From Haliea alexandrii (GTDB lineage Bacteria > Pseudomonadota > Gammaproteobacteria > Pseudomonadales > Halieaceae), in the NCBI RefSeq assembly GCF_003719295.1, contig NZ_RFLW01000001.1, positions 806,001 to 870,000 on the forward strand: a stretch of DNA of 64,000 nt, given 5' to 3'. Below are positions 1-10,639 of the stretch, piece by piece. A model generated the notes under the pieces. It saw only the letters and a program-made list of their open reading frames with translations. It made no database searches and was not told the DNA's origin. Position 1 is the stretch's first letter, and each line of letters begins with the position of its first letter. The translations under genes and the position numbers were made by a program.

Positions 1-37
1 TGCTGTTGGTAGCGGTGTTGGTGGTTTCGTCAGCCAT
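1..37 (-). CDS. 5' end of an unknown protein, cut by the window edge
   Basis: Only the first 12 codons are present. They read M-A-D-E-T-T-N-T-A-T-N-S on the minus strand from an ATG at 37-35. An AAGGAG Shine-Dalgarno motif lies 7 bases upstream, and a plausible promoter lies at 106-133, so this is very likely a real gene start. The Thr/Asn-rich N-terminus identifies no family and I assign no function. The gene diverges from the RND efflux operon, so the 227 bp between them serves both directions. Confidence 0.55.
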   Translation of the reverse strand, partial: MADETTNTATNS

Positions 38-105
38 GTCTCTACTCCTTGTGTGTTGGTTACGGTGCGTCTCTACACCGAACACGGGGCAAGGTACTGA
101 AGAAA

Positions 106-133
106 ATTAGAATGTTCCTACTAGAAGCGACAA
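106..133 (-). promoter_or_regulatory. Candidate sigma70 promoter for the truncated minus-strand gene
   Basis: On the minus strand a TTGTCG -35 element (133-128) is followed after 16 bases by TCTAAT (111-106), a 5/6 match to the -10 consensus. It would give a leader of roughly 60 bases before the ATG at 37. This is a pattern match only. Confidence 0.4.
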
Positions 134-264
134 ATTCCCCTTTTCCGCATCCGCGATGGGTTCCGGTGCGTAAATGCCGGAACAGGAGTAGCATTGCGCT
201 GTCCAGATATTATCTTCTTTTTTACGGCGGTCGCAGGGTCGCTCACTTGCCCATCAGGTGATTC

Positions 265-1458
265 ATGGATTGGAAAAACGCTCGCCCAGTGCTCGCGGCA
301 GGGGTTGTCTTCGTGGCTGGTATTGGACTGTCGTGGTTGCTGCTCACCGGAAAGTCCGCGCCGGAGCCGCAGGATGTGCCGGAGCAAGCGGCGCCCATGG
401 TCGACGTGGTGACGGTCGACCCCGTCCCACTCGCGCTGTCCGTGAGTACGCAGGGTACGGTGCAGCCGCAGCGCGAGATTGACCTGGTGAGCAGGGTGTC
501 GGGCCGCATTGATACGGTGGCGCCGGACTTCGCCGCCGGCAGTTTCTTTCGCGAGGGCAGCCTCCTGGTCGGCATCGAGGATGTCGACTACCAGCTCATG
601 ATTGCGCGCATGGAGTCGCAGGTAGCCGCCGCGCGCCAACGCGTTGCCGAGGAGGAGGGCCGGGCACTGCAGGCGAAGCGGGAATGGCGCGACCTGGGCA
701 ACACCCAGGCAAACGCGCTGTTTCTGCGCGAACCGCAGCTGGCCTCGGCGCAGGCCGCGGTACGCGCCGCCGAAGCGGAACTCGCGGCGGCACAGCTGGA
801 CCTTGATCGCACACGGATTACGGCGCCGTTTGATGGCCGTATCAGCGAAAAATTTGTCGATGCGGGTCAGTATGTGGTGCCCGGCGCACGCCTGGCCCGT
901 GTGTATGCTACGGAGTCCATGGAGGTTCGCCTGCCGCTGACGGACCGGCAGGTGGCGCTGATCGACCTGCCCTTGCACTTCCGCGCCGGCGATACGGCAG
1001 CGGTGCTGCCCGAGGTGCAGCTGCGTGCCACGTTCGGCGGGCGCGAGTGGACCTGGCAGGGGCGCATCGTACGCACCGATGCCAGCATTGATGCCCAGAC
1101 ACGCGTGGTCTACGCGGTGGCGGAGGTCACGGCTCCTTTCGCACCGGGGCCCGGGGGTGACCGCCCCCCACTGGTGCCCGGCCTGTTCGTGCATGCAACC
1201 ATCGAAGGGCGCAGCCTGCCGGCGGTGGCGGGCCTGCCGCGCTCTGCGCTGCGCAGTGATGACACGGTGATGGTGGTGGATGCCCGCCAGCAGGTGGCTG
1301 CCAAGCCGGTAGCCGTGCTGCAGAGCGAAAGCGGGCAGATATGGGTGCAGGGGCTCAGCCGGGGCGATCGGGTGATTGTCCGCGAGCCCACGGCCACGAT
1401 TGCCGGCATGCGGGTGGAGGTGAATGAAGTGGCGCGTGTCGCCGGTGCGGGGCGCTGA
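265..1458 (+). CDS. RND efflux periplasmic adaptor (HlyD/MFP family)
   Basis: This 397-residue membrane-fusion protein would link the inner-membrane RND pump encoded next to it with an outer-membrane channel. An N-terminal membrane anchor (about residues 9-27) is followed by a periplasmic part: a lipoyl/barrel-sandwich half near 55-95, an Ala/Glu/Arg-rich alpha-hairpin (about 110-185), the second lipoyl half with a typical T-A-P-F-D-G-R turn near 190, then beta-barrel and membrane-proximal domains. The ATG at 265 has AGGTG 6 bases upstream. The stop lies 2 bases before the permease ATG, so the two are one operon. No outer-membrane factor is encoded here, so a TolC-like protein from elsewhere is presumably used. 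Substrate unknown. Confidence 0.9.
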   Translation: MDWKNARPVLAAGVVFVAGIGLSWLLLTGKSAPEPQDVPEQAAPMVDVVTVDPVPLALSVSTQGTVQPQREIDLVSRVSGRIDTVAPDFAAGSFFREGSLLVGIEDVDYQLMIARMESQVAAARQRVAEEEGRALQAKREWRDLGNTQANALFLREPQLASAQAAVRAAEAELAAAQLDLDRTRITAPFDGRISEKFVDAGQYVVPGARLARVYATESMEVRLPLTDRQVALIDLPLHFRAGDTAAVLPEVQLRATFGGREWTWQGRIVRTDASIDAQTRVVYAVAEVTAPFAPGPGGDRPPLVPGLFVHATIEGRSLPAVAGLPRSALRSDDTVMVVDARQQVAAKPVAVLQSESGQIWVQGLSRGDRVIVREPTATIAGMRVEVNEVARVAGAGR

Positions 1459-1460
1459 GG

Positions 1461-4400
1461 ATGGGCGGTCCGGTTCGCTGGTTTATTCACAATCCCATCG
1501 CGGCAAACCTGCTGATGATTTTTCTGGTGGTAGGGGGGCTACTCAGTGTCCCCGCGCTGGACAAGCAGTTCTTTCCGCAGATTGAACTCAACCGGGTGAG
1601 CATTTCGCTGGTGTACCCCGGTGCCGGCCCGCGCGAAGTGGAGGAGCAGATTTGCGTGCGGGTGGAAGAGGCGGTGCACGACTTGAGCGGCGTGCGCGAG
1701 ATCCGCTGCACGGCGCGTGAGGGCATGGGCACGGTGCTGGTCGAGGCAGAGCCAGATTACAATATGCAGCGCCTCTCGTCAGAGATCAAAACCCGGGTCG
1801 ATGCCATCAACACCTTCCCGGTCGAAGCCGAGCGGCCTGTGGTCACCGAACTCGCTTATCGGCACTACATGGCGGCGGTGTCGCTGGCTGGCAACCTCGG
1901 CGAGCGGGACCTGAAGGGCCTGGGTGAACGGTTGCGCGATGATCTGGCCGCTCAGCCCCATGTATCGGTAGTGGAGTTGGATACGCCGCGCCCCTATGAG
2001 GTATCGGTCGAGGTTTCCGAGTACACCCTGCGCCGCTACGGGCTCACCTTCAGTGATGTGGTGGCGGCCATTCGCGGCTCCTCCCTCAACCTGCCGGCCG
2101 GTGCCATCAAGGACGCCGGCGGGGATATACGCCTGCAGACGCGTGGCCAGGCTTACGATCGCTTCGAGTTCGAGCAGATCCCCGTCGTCACGGCGCGTGA
2201 CGGCACACAGGTTCTGCTGCGTGATGTGGCGACGGTGGTCGATGGCTTCGAAGATATTGACGTGCGCACCCGCTTCAACGACAAGCCCTCACACACCCTG
2301 CACGTATTCGTCACCTCCAACCCCGATACGCTAAAGACCAGCGAGGTTGTCCACCAGTGGGTGGAAGACACCCGCCCGGGACTGCCGCCGGGCGTGGAGT
2401 TGTCGGTGTGGCGGGATTCCTCGGTACCGTTCAAGGGGCGGGTAGACACCCTGTTGAAGAATGGCATCGGCGGGTTGGTGCTGGTGTTCCTGGTGCTGGT
2501 GCTGTTCCTGCGACCGCGGCTGGCAATGTGGGTGTGCGTGGGTATCGGCGTCGCTTTTGTGGGCACGCTGTTCCTGCTGCAGTACACCAATACCAGCCTG
2601 AACATGATCTCGCTGTTCGCTTTCCTGCTGATACTGGGCATTGTGGTGGATGACGCGATTATCGTGGGCGAATCCATACACGCCCGCCAGGTGGCGGGTG
2701 AGCGCGGTATCGCCGGTGCGGTCAATGGCACCCAGGCGGTGATCAAGCCGGTGATGTACGCCGTCATCAGCACCATGATCTTCTTCGTACCGATGTTTTT
2801 CATGCCCGGGGACATGGCGCAGGCGGCGATGGCGATACCGTCCGTGGTGATTCTGGCGCTGGCCCTGTCGCTGATCGAGTGCCTGCTTATCCTGCCGCCG
2901 CACCTGGCGCATATGCCTCCGGTGAAGCCCAGCCGCTTCGCTTTTCTACGGCGCCTGGAGGTGCAGCGGCTGCGGTTTGCCGATGGCATGACGCGGGTGG
3001 CCCGCCAGCGCTACCGTCCCTTCCTCGCCCTGTGCCTGCGTCACAACCTGTTGATCATGGCACTTTTTTTCGCGCTGCTGCTCATTAGCCTCGCCCTGTA
3101 TGGTGGCGGCTGGCTACGGTCTGCGTTCTTCCCTTCCATCAACTCCGACTATGTGGTGGCTGAAATCGAGCTGCCCGAGGGCGGCGCCTTCGCCGATACT
3201 TTGAGCGTGCTGCGCCAGGTTGAGTCGGCGGCGCTGCAAATCAAGCAGGAGTACAACGAGGATCCCCGTTATACGGCCTTCGGCCCGGCAATTGGCCATA
3301 TCGACTCCACGGGCAATGCCAATACGATAGAAGTGATCATCGAGACCGTGTCCGATGACGTGGATACCGGCGAGCTCTCCGAGCGCTGGCGCGAGGCGAT
3401 TGGTGACCTGGGGCCGGTGCAGGATTTCAACCTGGACTACACCATCAACGAAACCGGCAAGCCGATACGCCTGGTGGCCACCGCTAATTCACTGGATGAC
3501 CTCAAGGCGGTGTCAGCCGCCTTGCGTGAGGTGCTGCAGTCCTATGAAGGCGTGTACAACGTGAACGACACGCTGCAGGACCCGCAGGAAGAGATTGTGC
3601 TGGGCCTGAAGCCGGCGGCAGAGAACCTGGGCATTACCCTCGCCGACTTGGCCAGGCAAGTGCGCGAGGCATTCTACGGTGCCGAGGTGCAGCGCATTCC
3701 CCGCACGCGGGAGGATGTGCGGGTAATGGTGCGTTATCCGGAAGCGGAGCGTTTGTCGGTAGACAATCTGCAGGAGATGCGTGTGCGCACCCCGGCGGGT
3801 GGCGAGGTGCCGTTCGCGACGGTGGCCGAGGTGCAGTACGAGCCGGGTTACCTGACTATTGACCGCCTGAACCGCAAGCGCACGCTGGAAGTGTCGGCGG
3901 AAGTGGTGCCCGGCAGTGTGGTGCCGCGCGCTGTGGTAGACGCCATCCTGCGCGATCACCTGCCTCAGTGGAAGCGGCAGTTTCCGGGCCTCTCGCTGTC
4001 GCTGGATGGCGAGCTGCAGGAAGAATCAGCGTTCATGGATGCCATGTTGAAGTATCTGGTGCTGGCGATGCTGGTCATCTACGCCCTGATGGCGGTGCCT
4101 TTTCGTTCCTATTTCCAGCCGCTGCTGGTTCTGACCGCGGTGCCCTTTGGCGTGATGGGGGCGATCTTCGGCCACTTCATCCTGAACTGGGAGGTGAGCA
4201 TGTTCTCCTTCCTGGGCGTGATTGCCTGTGCCGGTGTTGTGGTCAACGATAACCTGGTGCTGATCGATCGCATCAATCAGCTGCGGGCGGCGGGGCACCC
4301 CGTGCTCAGGGCGCTGTTGCAGGCCGGAGAAGACCGCTTCAGGCCGATTATTCTCACCTCCCTGACCACTTTCGTCGGTCTGTTGCCCATCATGGCCGAG

Positions 4401-4586
4401 ACCAGCGTGCAGGCGCAGTTCCTGATTCCGATGGTGACATCGCTGGCCTTCGGTGTGCTTTTCGCCACCGGCGTTACGCTGTTGCTGGTGCCCTGCCTGT
4501 ATCTGGTGGGTGAGCAGATAGGCGCAGGTGTGCTGCACCGCCGGCAGCGGTTACAGGATATGGTTGACCCTGTGCAGGGCCGGTAA
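1461..4586 (+). CDS. RND multidrug efflux permease (AcrB/MexB superfamily)
   Basis: At 1041 residues this is a full-length RND antiporter. TM1 is near residues 11-33, followed by a large periplasmic porter loop, TM2-6, a second periplasmic loop and TM8-12, the duplicated layout of the family. TM4 carries G-I-V-V-D-D-A (Asp pair near residue 396), the proton-relay acidic pair of AcrB-type pumps. The repeat-related TM10 segment reads G-V-V-V-N-D-N near 925. It sits 2 bases downstream of its adaptor. Substrate cannot be inferred; relatives in marine gammaproteobacteria are usually unassigned efflux pumps. Confidence 0.92.
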   Translation: MGGPVRWFIHNPIAANLLMIFLVVGGLLSVPALDKQFFPQIELNRVSISLVYPGAGPREVEEQICVRVEEAVHDLSGVREIRCTAREGMGTVLVEAEPDYNMQRLSSEIKTRVDAINTFPVEAERPVVTELAYRHYMAAVSLAGNLGERDLKGLGERLRDDLAAQPHVSVVELDTPRPYEVSVEVSEYTLRRYGLTFSDVVAAIRGSSLNLPAGAIKDAGGDIRLQTRGQAYDRFEFEQIPVVTARDGTQVLLRDVATVVDGFEDIDVRTRFNDKPSHTLHVFVTSNPDTLKTSEVVHQWVEDTRPGLPPGVELSVWRDSSVPFKGRVDTLLKNGIGGLVLVFLVLVLFLRPRLAMWVCVGIGVAFVGTLFLLQYTNTSLNMISLFAFLLILGIVVDDAIIVGESIHARQVAGERGIAGAVNGTQAVIKPVMYAVISTMIFFVPMFFMPGDMAQAAMAIPSVVILALALSLIECLLILPPHLAHMPPVKPSRFAFLRRLEVQRLRFADGMTRVARQRYRPFLALCLRHNLLIMALFFALLLISLALYGGGWLRSAFFPSINSDYVVAEIELPEGGAFADTLSVLRQVESAALQIKQEYNEDPRYTAFGPAIGHIDSTGNANTIEVIIETVSDDVDTGELSERWREAIGDLGPVQDFNLDYTINETGKPIRLVATANSLDDLKAVSAALREVLQSYEGVYNVNDTLQDPQEEIVLGLKPAAENLGITLADLARQVREAFYGAEVQRIPRTREDVRVMVRYPEAERLSVDNLQEMRVRTPAGGEVPFATVAEVQYEPGYLTIDRLNRKRTLEVSAEVVPGSVVPRAVVDAILRDHLPQWKRQFPGLSLSLDGELQEESAFMDAMLKYLVLAMLVIYALMAVPFRSYFQPLLVLTAVPFGVMGAIFGHFILNWEVSMFSFLGVIACAGVVVNDNLVLIDRINQLRAAGHPVLRALLQAGEDRFRPIILTSLTTFVGLLPIMAETSVQAQFLIPMVTSLAFGVLFATGVTLLLVPCLYLVGEQIGAGVLHRRQRLQDMVDPVQGR

Positions 4587-4638
4587 CAGGGGGATTGCCG
4601 ACACGACGGCGCGTTGGCGCCGCGTGCCGGCAGCAGGC

Positions 4639-6198
<1,560 letters not shown>

Positions 6199-6278
6199 GG
6201 TGAGTCCTGTGTTACTGCTGCTCGGTGCAGCCCGCCGCTGTGGGCAGAGTTGCCTCTAGGGGTCTTTCAGGGGGCGTC

Positions 6279-6307
6279 ATTATGTCAGAATCTCCCGGGT
6301 ATGCGAA
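6279..6307 (-). promoter_or_regulatory. Candidate pckA promoter
   Basis: Minus strand: TTCGCA (6307-6302), 17-base spacer, CATAAT (6284-6279, 5/6 of consensus), giving a leader of about 74 bases. It lies wholly between hslO and pckA. Confidence 0.45.
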
Positions 6308-6344
6308 CCGCATTATGGAAAATTTCGGCGATCGTCGGCGAGCC

Positions 6345-7241
6345 TCAGTGGATGGTGCCTGACGGGCCTGCCTGCAGCAGGTCCTGCAGCCCCTCCCGGT
6401 CGAAACGGTATTGCTGGTTGCAGAACTCGCAATCGACCTCGACGTGGCCCTGTTCGGCGAGTATCTCCTCCAGTTCGCGGGGCGGCAGCGCGGCGAGTGC
6501 GTTGCGGCTGCGTTGCATCGAACAGCTGCAGTGGAAGCGCACTGGCCGTGGTTCGAACAGGCGCACTGGGTCTTCGTGGTAGAGGCGGTGCAGCAGGGTT
6601 TCCGGTGCCAGCTGCAAGAGCTCATCCCCGCTCAAGGTGGCGGCCAGGGTGCTGGCATGTTGCCACTGCAGCGCACGCTGGTCTGCGCTGCGCTGGAGTT
6701 GAGCCGGAAGTTGCTGTAGCAGCAGCCCGGCGGCGTGTTCGCCATCGCTGGCCAGCCAGAGGCGCGTCTGCAACTGTTCCGATTGCTCGAAATAGGCATC
6801 CAGACTCGCTGCCAGCGAGTTCTCGGAGAGTGGCACGATCCCCTGGTAGGGCTTGCCCCGCAGCGGCTCGATGGTAATGGCGAGCACCCCGCCCGCGAGA
6901 AGCTGGCTGAATTCCCCGGACGTGGCGTGCTGGGCGCCGCGCGCAATCCCGCGGACCAGCAGCTGGTCACTGCACTCGGCCATGAGCAGCGGGACCTCGC
7001 CCTCACTGCGTGCCTGCAGCACCAGGCGCCCCTCGAATTTGAGCGTCGTGCTGAGCAGGGTGGCGGCAGCGAGAAACTCGCCGAGCAGCCGGGAGACGCC
7101 GGGGGCGTATTGGTGGACCGCCAGCAAATCTGCCAGGGTGTGGTCCAGCTGCACGATTTCACCGCGAATGTCGGCGTCGTCAAAGAGGAAGCGTTGGCTT
7201 TGATCGGCGTCGGTCTGGGGGATGTCCGGGGTGTCATTCAT
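6345..7241 (-). CDS. hslO: Redox-regulated molecular chaperone Hsp33
   Basis: Hsp33 is a cytosolic holdase that is zinc-bound and inactive when reduced and is activated by oxidative unfolding. The 298-residue protein has the usual alpha/beta N-terminal domain and a C-terminal redox switch with the complete zinc ligand set: C238-x-C240 and C271-x-x-C274. Its length and position upstream of pckA match gammaproteobacterial relatives. It diverges from an LLM oxidoreductase gene across about 200 bp. Confidence 0.96.
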   Translation of the reverse strand: MNDTPDIPQTDADQSQRFLFDDADIRGEIVQLDHTLADLLAVHQYAPGVSRLLGEFLAAATLLSTTLKFEGRLVLQARSEGEVPLLMAECSDQLLVRGIARGAQHATSGEFSQLLAGGVLAITIEPLRGKPYQGIVPLSENSLAASLDAYFEQSEQLQTRLWLASDGEHAAGLLLQQLPAQLQRSADQRALQWQHASTLAATLSGDELLQLAPETLLHRLYHEDPVRLFEPRPVRFHCSCSMQRSRNALAALPPRELEEILAEQGHVEVDCEFCNQQYRFDREGLQDLLQAGPSGTIH

Positions 7242-7357
7242 GGGGCAAGTGTAATCCTTTTGCCGCCATTGCTGGTCGTGGCGGCGGGTGGCTGCAAGTG
7301 GGGTCGCGGGGCAGGTTTAGTATTTGAGGCCGCAGGGCGCTATTTTAAAGCTTACCG

Positions 7358-7369
7358 TGACCCGGGTCA
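7358..7369. promoter_or_regulatory. Perfect 12-bp palindrome TGACCCGGGTCA between hslO and the LLM gene
   Basis: A self-complementary 12-mer lies in the divergent intergenic region, 76 bp before the LLM start codon. Its symmetry and position suggest an operator. No regulator gene is adjacent, so the binding protein is unknown. Confidence 0.35.
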
Positions 7370-7444
7370 TCCGCCGGAGTACAGTCATCGTACTTCTCAG
7401 GTGGCTGCACGGGTGGCCACACTACAATAGACAGGAGCGCCATA

Positions 7445-8311
7445 ATGAGATTCAGCTACCAGATCGGCATGTGTGAGTCCGATCACTACGTCCCGCTGGC
7501 CAAGGCCGCAGAGCAGGCAGGCTATGATGGCCTGACCATCCCCGACAGCATTTGCTACCCGCAGGAAGCCAGTTCGAAATATCCCTACAACAAGGATGGT
7601 AGTCGTGAGTTTCTGGAAAGCGTGCCCTTTCTCGAAAGCCTGATTGCGGTCGCGGGCATGGCGACCGTGACCGAGAAGATTCGCTTCGCTACCTTTGTCT
7701 ACAAGGTGGCTGTGCGCCAGGCGGCCATTGTCGCCAAGCAGGTGCAGAGCATACAGGCGCTCTCGAACAATCGCTTCGACTTCGGGGTGGGTATCAGCCC
7801 CTGGGAAGAAGACTTCGCCGTGTGTGACGTACCCTGGGAGAAGCGTGGCCTGCGCCTGGACGAGCAGATCGACATCATCCGCGGTCTGGAGAGTGGCGAG
7901 TTCTTCGGTTACAAGGGTGAAATCCACAACATGCCGGCGATCAAGATGACCCCTAAACCCACCGCGCCTACGCCCATTCTGGTGGGGGGGCACGCCGAGC
8001 CCGCGCTGCGCCGCGCGGCCACAGTCGGCGATGGCTGGATGTGTGCCGGGGCCGATATGCAGCAGCTTGAGTCCTACATCCGTCGCCTCAATGAATTGCG
8101 CGACGAACACGGTACCAGTGATCGGCCGTTCCGCATCTTCACTACCGGGCAGGATGCCTTTACCCGCGAGGGCATCGAAAAGCTGGAGAGCATTGGTGTG
8201 ACCGACGTGGTGATCGGCTTCCGCAATGTCTACGAGCTGGAAGAGGACAAGCCGCTGGAGGAAAAAATTGCCATGTTGAACTGGTACGCCGGCGAGTTCA
8301 TTAACAACTGA
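7445..8311 (+). CDS. LLM-class flavin-dependent oxidoreductase
   Basis: This 288-residue bacterial-luciferase-like TIM-barrel protein resembles the branch often annotated as F420- or FMN-dependent. Visible family features are the N-terminal beta-strand/helix A-E-Q-A-G-Y-D-G-L, the central F-G-V-G-I-S-P-W-E-E-D-F segment near residues 116-127, and the P-I-L-V-G-G-H strand near 178. The ATG has AGGAG 8 bases upstream. A possible TACAAT -10 box lies at about 7422. It is monocistronic and divergent from hslO. Cofactor and substrate cannot be assigned. Confidence 0.85.
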   Translation: MRFSYQIGMCESDHYVPLAKAAEQAGYDGLTIPDSICYPQEASSKYPYNKDGSREFLESVPFLESLIAVAGMATVTEKIRFATFVYKVAVRQAAIVAKQVQSIQALSNNRFDFGVGISPWEEDFAVCDVPWEKRGLRLDEQIDIIRGLESGEFFGYKGEIHNMPAIKMTPKPTAPTPILVGGHAEPALRRAATVGDGWMCAGADMQQLESYIRRLNELRDEHGTSDRPFRIFTTGQDAFTREGIEKLESIGVTDVVIGFRNVYELEEDKPLEEKIAMLNWYAGEFINN

Positions 8312-8322
8312 GCGCGCCCGCG

Positions 8323-8340
8323 GGGGCGCTGCGGCGCCCC
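8323..8340 (+). terminator. GC-rich hairpin after the LLM gene (possible terminator)
   Basis: GGGGCGC, a 4-base loop and GCGCCCC form a perfect 7-bp stem 11 bases after the LLM stop. There is no U-tract, so if it acts as a terminator it would be weak. Confidence 0.3.
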
Positions 8341-8394
8341 GTAGGCGCGAGCTGGCGGATGCGCTAAAGTGCGCGCTTTTCCGCGGCCCTCGCC

Positions 8395-9270
8395 ATGAAT
8401 AATCTGCTGCTCTACGCCATTACGGTGGTGATCTGGGGTTCCACCTGGATCGCCATCAAGTTCCAGCTGGGCACAGTCGCACCCATGGTGTCCATTGCGC
8501 ACCGTTCGATGCTCGCTGCGCTGCTTATTTTCTTCTACCTTATTCTGCGCCGCCGCCTGACGCCGTTGTCACGGCGCGACCACGTGATGGTGTTTTTCCA
8601 GGGGCTTTGCCTGTTCAGCGGCAATTATCTCTTTATCTACCCTGCCAGTGAGCACCTGGCCAGCGGTCTGGTGGCGGTGGTGTTTTCGACCCAGGTGGTG
8701 CTGAACATGGTCAATGGTGCGATCTTCCTGCGCTTGCCAATCAGCGGTCTGGTGGCCCTCGGGGCCGGTGTCGGTCTGGTGGGTATGGTGGGCGTATTCA
8801 TGCCGCAGCTGGAGAGCTTCACCTTCGATGACGCCGGTTTTCGCGCGCTGCTGCTGTGTTTTGCCGGCACCTGCTGTGCGTCTTTCGGCAATATTTTCGC
8901 CGCACGCAACAGCCGGGACGGCTTGCCCGTGCTGGTGTGCAATGCGTGGGGCATGCTTTACGGCGCTCTCGCCCTGTACGCCTCGGCCCTGTTGCTGGGG
9001 GTGCCGATCACTGTCGACTGGGAGATCAGCTACCTGAGTTCGCTGCTGTACCTGGCGGTGTTTGGCTCGGTGGTGGCCTTCTGGGCCTATGTCACGCTCA
9101 TTGGTAACATTGGCCCGGGCCGTGCGGCGTACAGCTCGCTGCTGTTTCCGGTGGTCGCACTGTTGATTTCCACGGTGTTCGAGGACTACCACTGGACACT
9201 GTTGGGCCTGGCCGGTTTTGGCCTGGTGCTGGCGGGCAACTGGCTGGTCATGCGCCGGGGCTCGGCGTAA
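8395..9270 (+). CDS. EamA/DMT-family permease
   Basis: This 291-residue inner-membrane protein has about ten hydrophobic helices in two five-helix repeats. The N-terminal signature V-I-W-G-S-T-W-I-A-I (residues 13-22) is diagnostic of the drug/metabolite (EamA, RhaT-like) superfamily. These are usually exporters of amino acids or other metabolites; the substrate cannot be read from sequence. It is followed 30 bp later by the PHA-granule small protein on the same strand. Confidence 0.88.
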   Translation: MNNLLLYAITVVIWGSTWIAIKFQLGTVAPMVSIAHRSMLAALLIFFYLILRRRLTPLSRRDHVMVFFQGLCLFSGNYLFIYPASEHLASGLVAVVFSTQVVLNMVNGAIFLRLPISGLVALGAGVGLVGMVGVFMPQLESFTFDDAGFRALLLCFAGTCCASFGNIFAARNSRDGLPVLVCNAWGMLYGALALYASALLLGVPITVDWEISYLSSLLYLAVFGSVVAFWAYVTLIGNIGPGRAAYSSLLFPVVALLISTVFEDYHWTLLGLAGFGLVLAGNWLVMRRGSA

Positions 9271-9300
9271 TCTTGGGTTTACATAGACAGGCATGCAATC

Positions 9301-9576
9301 ATGGCGGGATTCCGGCTGACCAAACCTTACACCATGCCCAAGGAGGATCTGCGTCAGGCGGCGCAGCGCCTCGCGGACAGGTTGGAACGCGAACACGGCG
9401 TGCGCTCCCGCTGGGAGGGTGACAGTGTGCGCATGAAAGGCGGCGGCATCGATGGCAAGCTCTCCTTCCACGATGGCCTGGTCGATGTGTCCGTGCGGCT
9501 GGGGCTGCTGGCGTCGGCGTTCCAGCGGCCCCTGCGTGCCGAAGTCCAGCGCTACCTCGATGAAATGATCAGTTGA
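9301..9576 (+). CDS. Polyhydroxyalkanoic acid system (PHA_gran_rgn) family small protein
   Basis: A 91-residue soluble protein whose features (N-terminal R-x-T-K-P-Y-T, A-A-Q-R-L-A-D-R-L, a central I-D-G-K-L-S beta-segment and a C-terminal helix with P-L-R-A-E-V) match the PHA_gran_rgn family, found near PHA genes in some proteobacteria and of poorly defined role. No PHA synthase or phasin is visible here, so a PHA role rests on family resemblance alone. It converges with the patatin gene, their 3' ends overlapping by 8 bp. Confidence 0.72.
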   Translation: MAGFRLTKPYTMPKEDLRQAAQRLADRLEREHGVRSRWEGDSVRMKGGGIDGKLSFHDGLVDVSVRLGLLASAFQRPLRAEVQRYLDEMIS

Positions 9577-10639
9577 GCAGCGTCGCACCTGCCAGCGGGT
9601 CTGGCCCCGCCAACAGCGCCTGAAATTCCTCTGCAAGCGTCTCGCTGCGCGCAATGCACTCGCGCCACACGGCAGTGCGCGCCGCCGTGTCCAGACGGGT
9701 GAAATCCCTGCGGTCCGGAATCTTGCCACCCGGCAATGAGGCGACGAATTCCGGGGTTGGGCATAGCAGTACCAGGTCGTCCAGTGCATCCAGCCCCGAA
9801 CGGCGCCAGGGCAGAAACTTGTCGAACCAGCCGGGGGTGAGGTCGGCGCGAAAGTGCGGGTAGAGAATCAGCCCGCTACCGCGGTAGTGGCGCAGGTCGA
9901 AGTGGTAATCAATGATGCCGCCATCCCAGTAGTGGCCTGCGGGTGCGCCGGCGATATTGCGCTCGCCCGCCAGTACAAAGGGAATCGAGCCACTGGCCTG
10001 CAGGGCGAGGGCGACTGTGGCGGGTCGCAGCGGGGTGTAGGTGGTGTTGAAGTCCGTCAGGGAGAGCTGGGGGGCTGGTTGCTCGCCGCTGTGGAACACC
10101 ACGCGCTGGAAACTGGCACCCAGCAACCGGCGGTGGACACTATTGCCGAGAGCGGCAGCCCCCATGGCGGCACCGAGCAATGCCGGTTGCCTGGCGCCTG
10201 CCGGGCCTCTGCCGCGGGCGGTCACAATATGGGTGCGCCAGCGCGGGTGGCTGACCAGTGCGGTGCTGCCCTCGGCACCCAGCAGCGCGGCCAGTATCTG
10301 CGCGCTGGCGGCGCTGATTTCATCGGGCGGCGGCCTGGCACTGTAAGCCTGCTCCAGATAGGCCTGTTGAAAGCGCTCCAGCGCCGCGACCGGGTCGGCC
10401 TGCGCCAGGCAGGCGTGGCGCCAGGAGCCGATGGATGACCCCAGCAGCGACAGCGGGCGCTGGCCGCGTTGCAAGAAGTCGCCGAACAGCACGCGATCCA
10501 GCTGGCCCAGCACCAGCCATTTGGGGCCCCCGGATGCGCCCAGCAGGAGGCTGAAATGATCCGGGTGCCAGCCGTCCTTGCGCAGGCGCTGTGCCGCGCG
10601 TCGTCCCAGGTAAACGGCGAGTGAGCGCTTAGCGTTCAG
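9569..10639 (-). CDS. Patatin-like phospholipase, apparent CTG start
   Basis: A Ser-Asp dyad lipid acyl hydrolase. Near the start is a glycine-rich oxyanion stretch G-A-S-G-G-P-K-W, then the nucleophile elbow G-S-S-I-G-S (about residues 68-73) and the D-G-G-I-I-D motif near 238. The first ATG of the frame (10726) lies deep in the upstream AraC gene and the residues it would add look like out-of-frame translation. A strong GGAGG lies 6 bases before an in-frame CTG at 10639, overlapping the AraC stop by 11 bases, so I place the start there. Translational coupling to the regulator is likely. Substrate unknown. Confidence 0.78.
   Translation of the reverse strand: MNAKRSLAVYLGRRAAQRLRKDGWHPDHFSLLLGASGGPKWLVLGQLDRVLFGDFLQRGQRPLSLLGSSIGSWRHACLAQADPVAALERFQQAYLEQAYSARPPPDEISAASAQILAALLGAEGSTALVSHPRWRTHIVTARGRGPAGARQPALLGAAMGAAALGNSVHRRLLGASFQRVVFHSGEQPAPQLSLTDFNTTYTPLRPATVALALQASGSIPFVLAGERNIAGAPAGHYWDGGIIDYHFDLRHYRGSGLILYPHFRADLTPGWFDKFLPWRRSGLDALDDLVLLCPTPEFVASLPGGKIPDRRDFTRLDTAARTAVWRECIARSETLAEEFQALLAGPDPLAGATLLN

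Noticed and set aside
121-1194. 357-codon minus-strand frame opposite the RND adaptor
   Set aside because: Shadow of the adaptor gene; His/Arg-rich product without domains.
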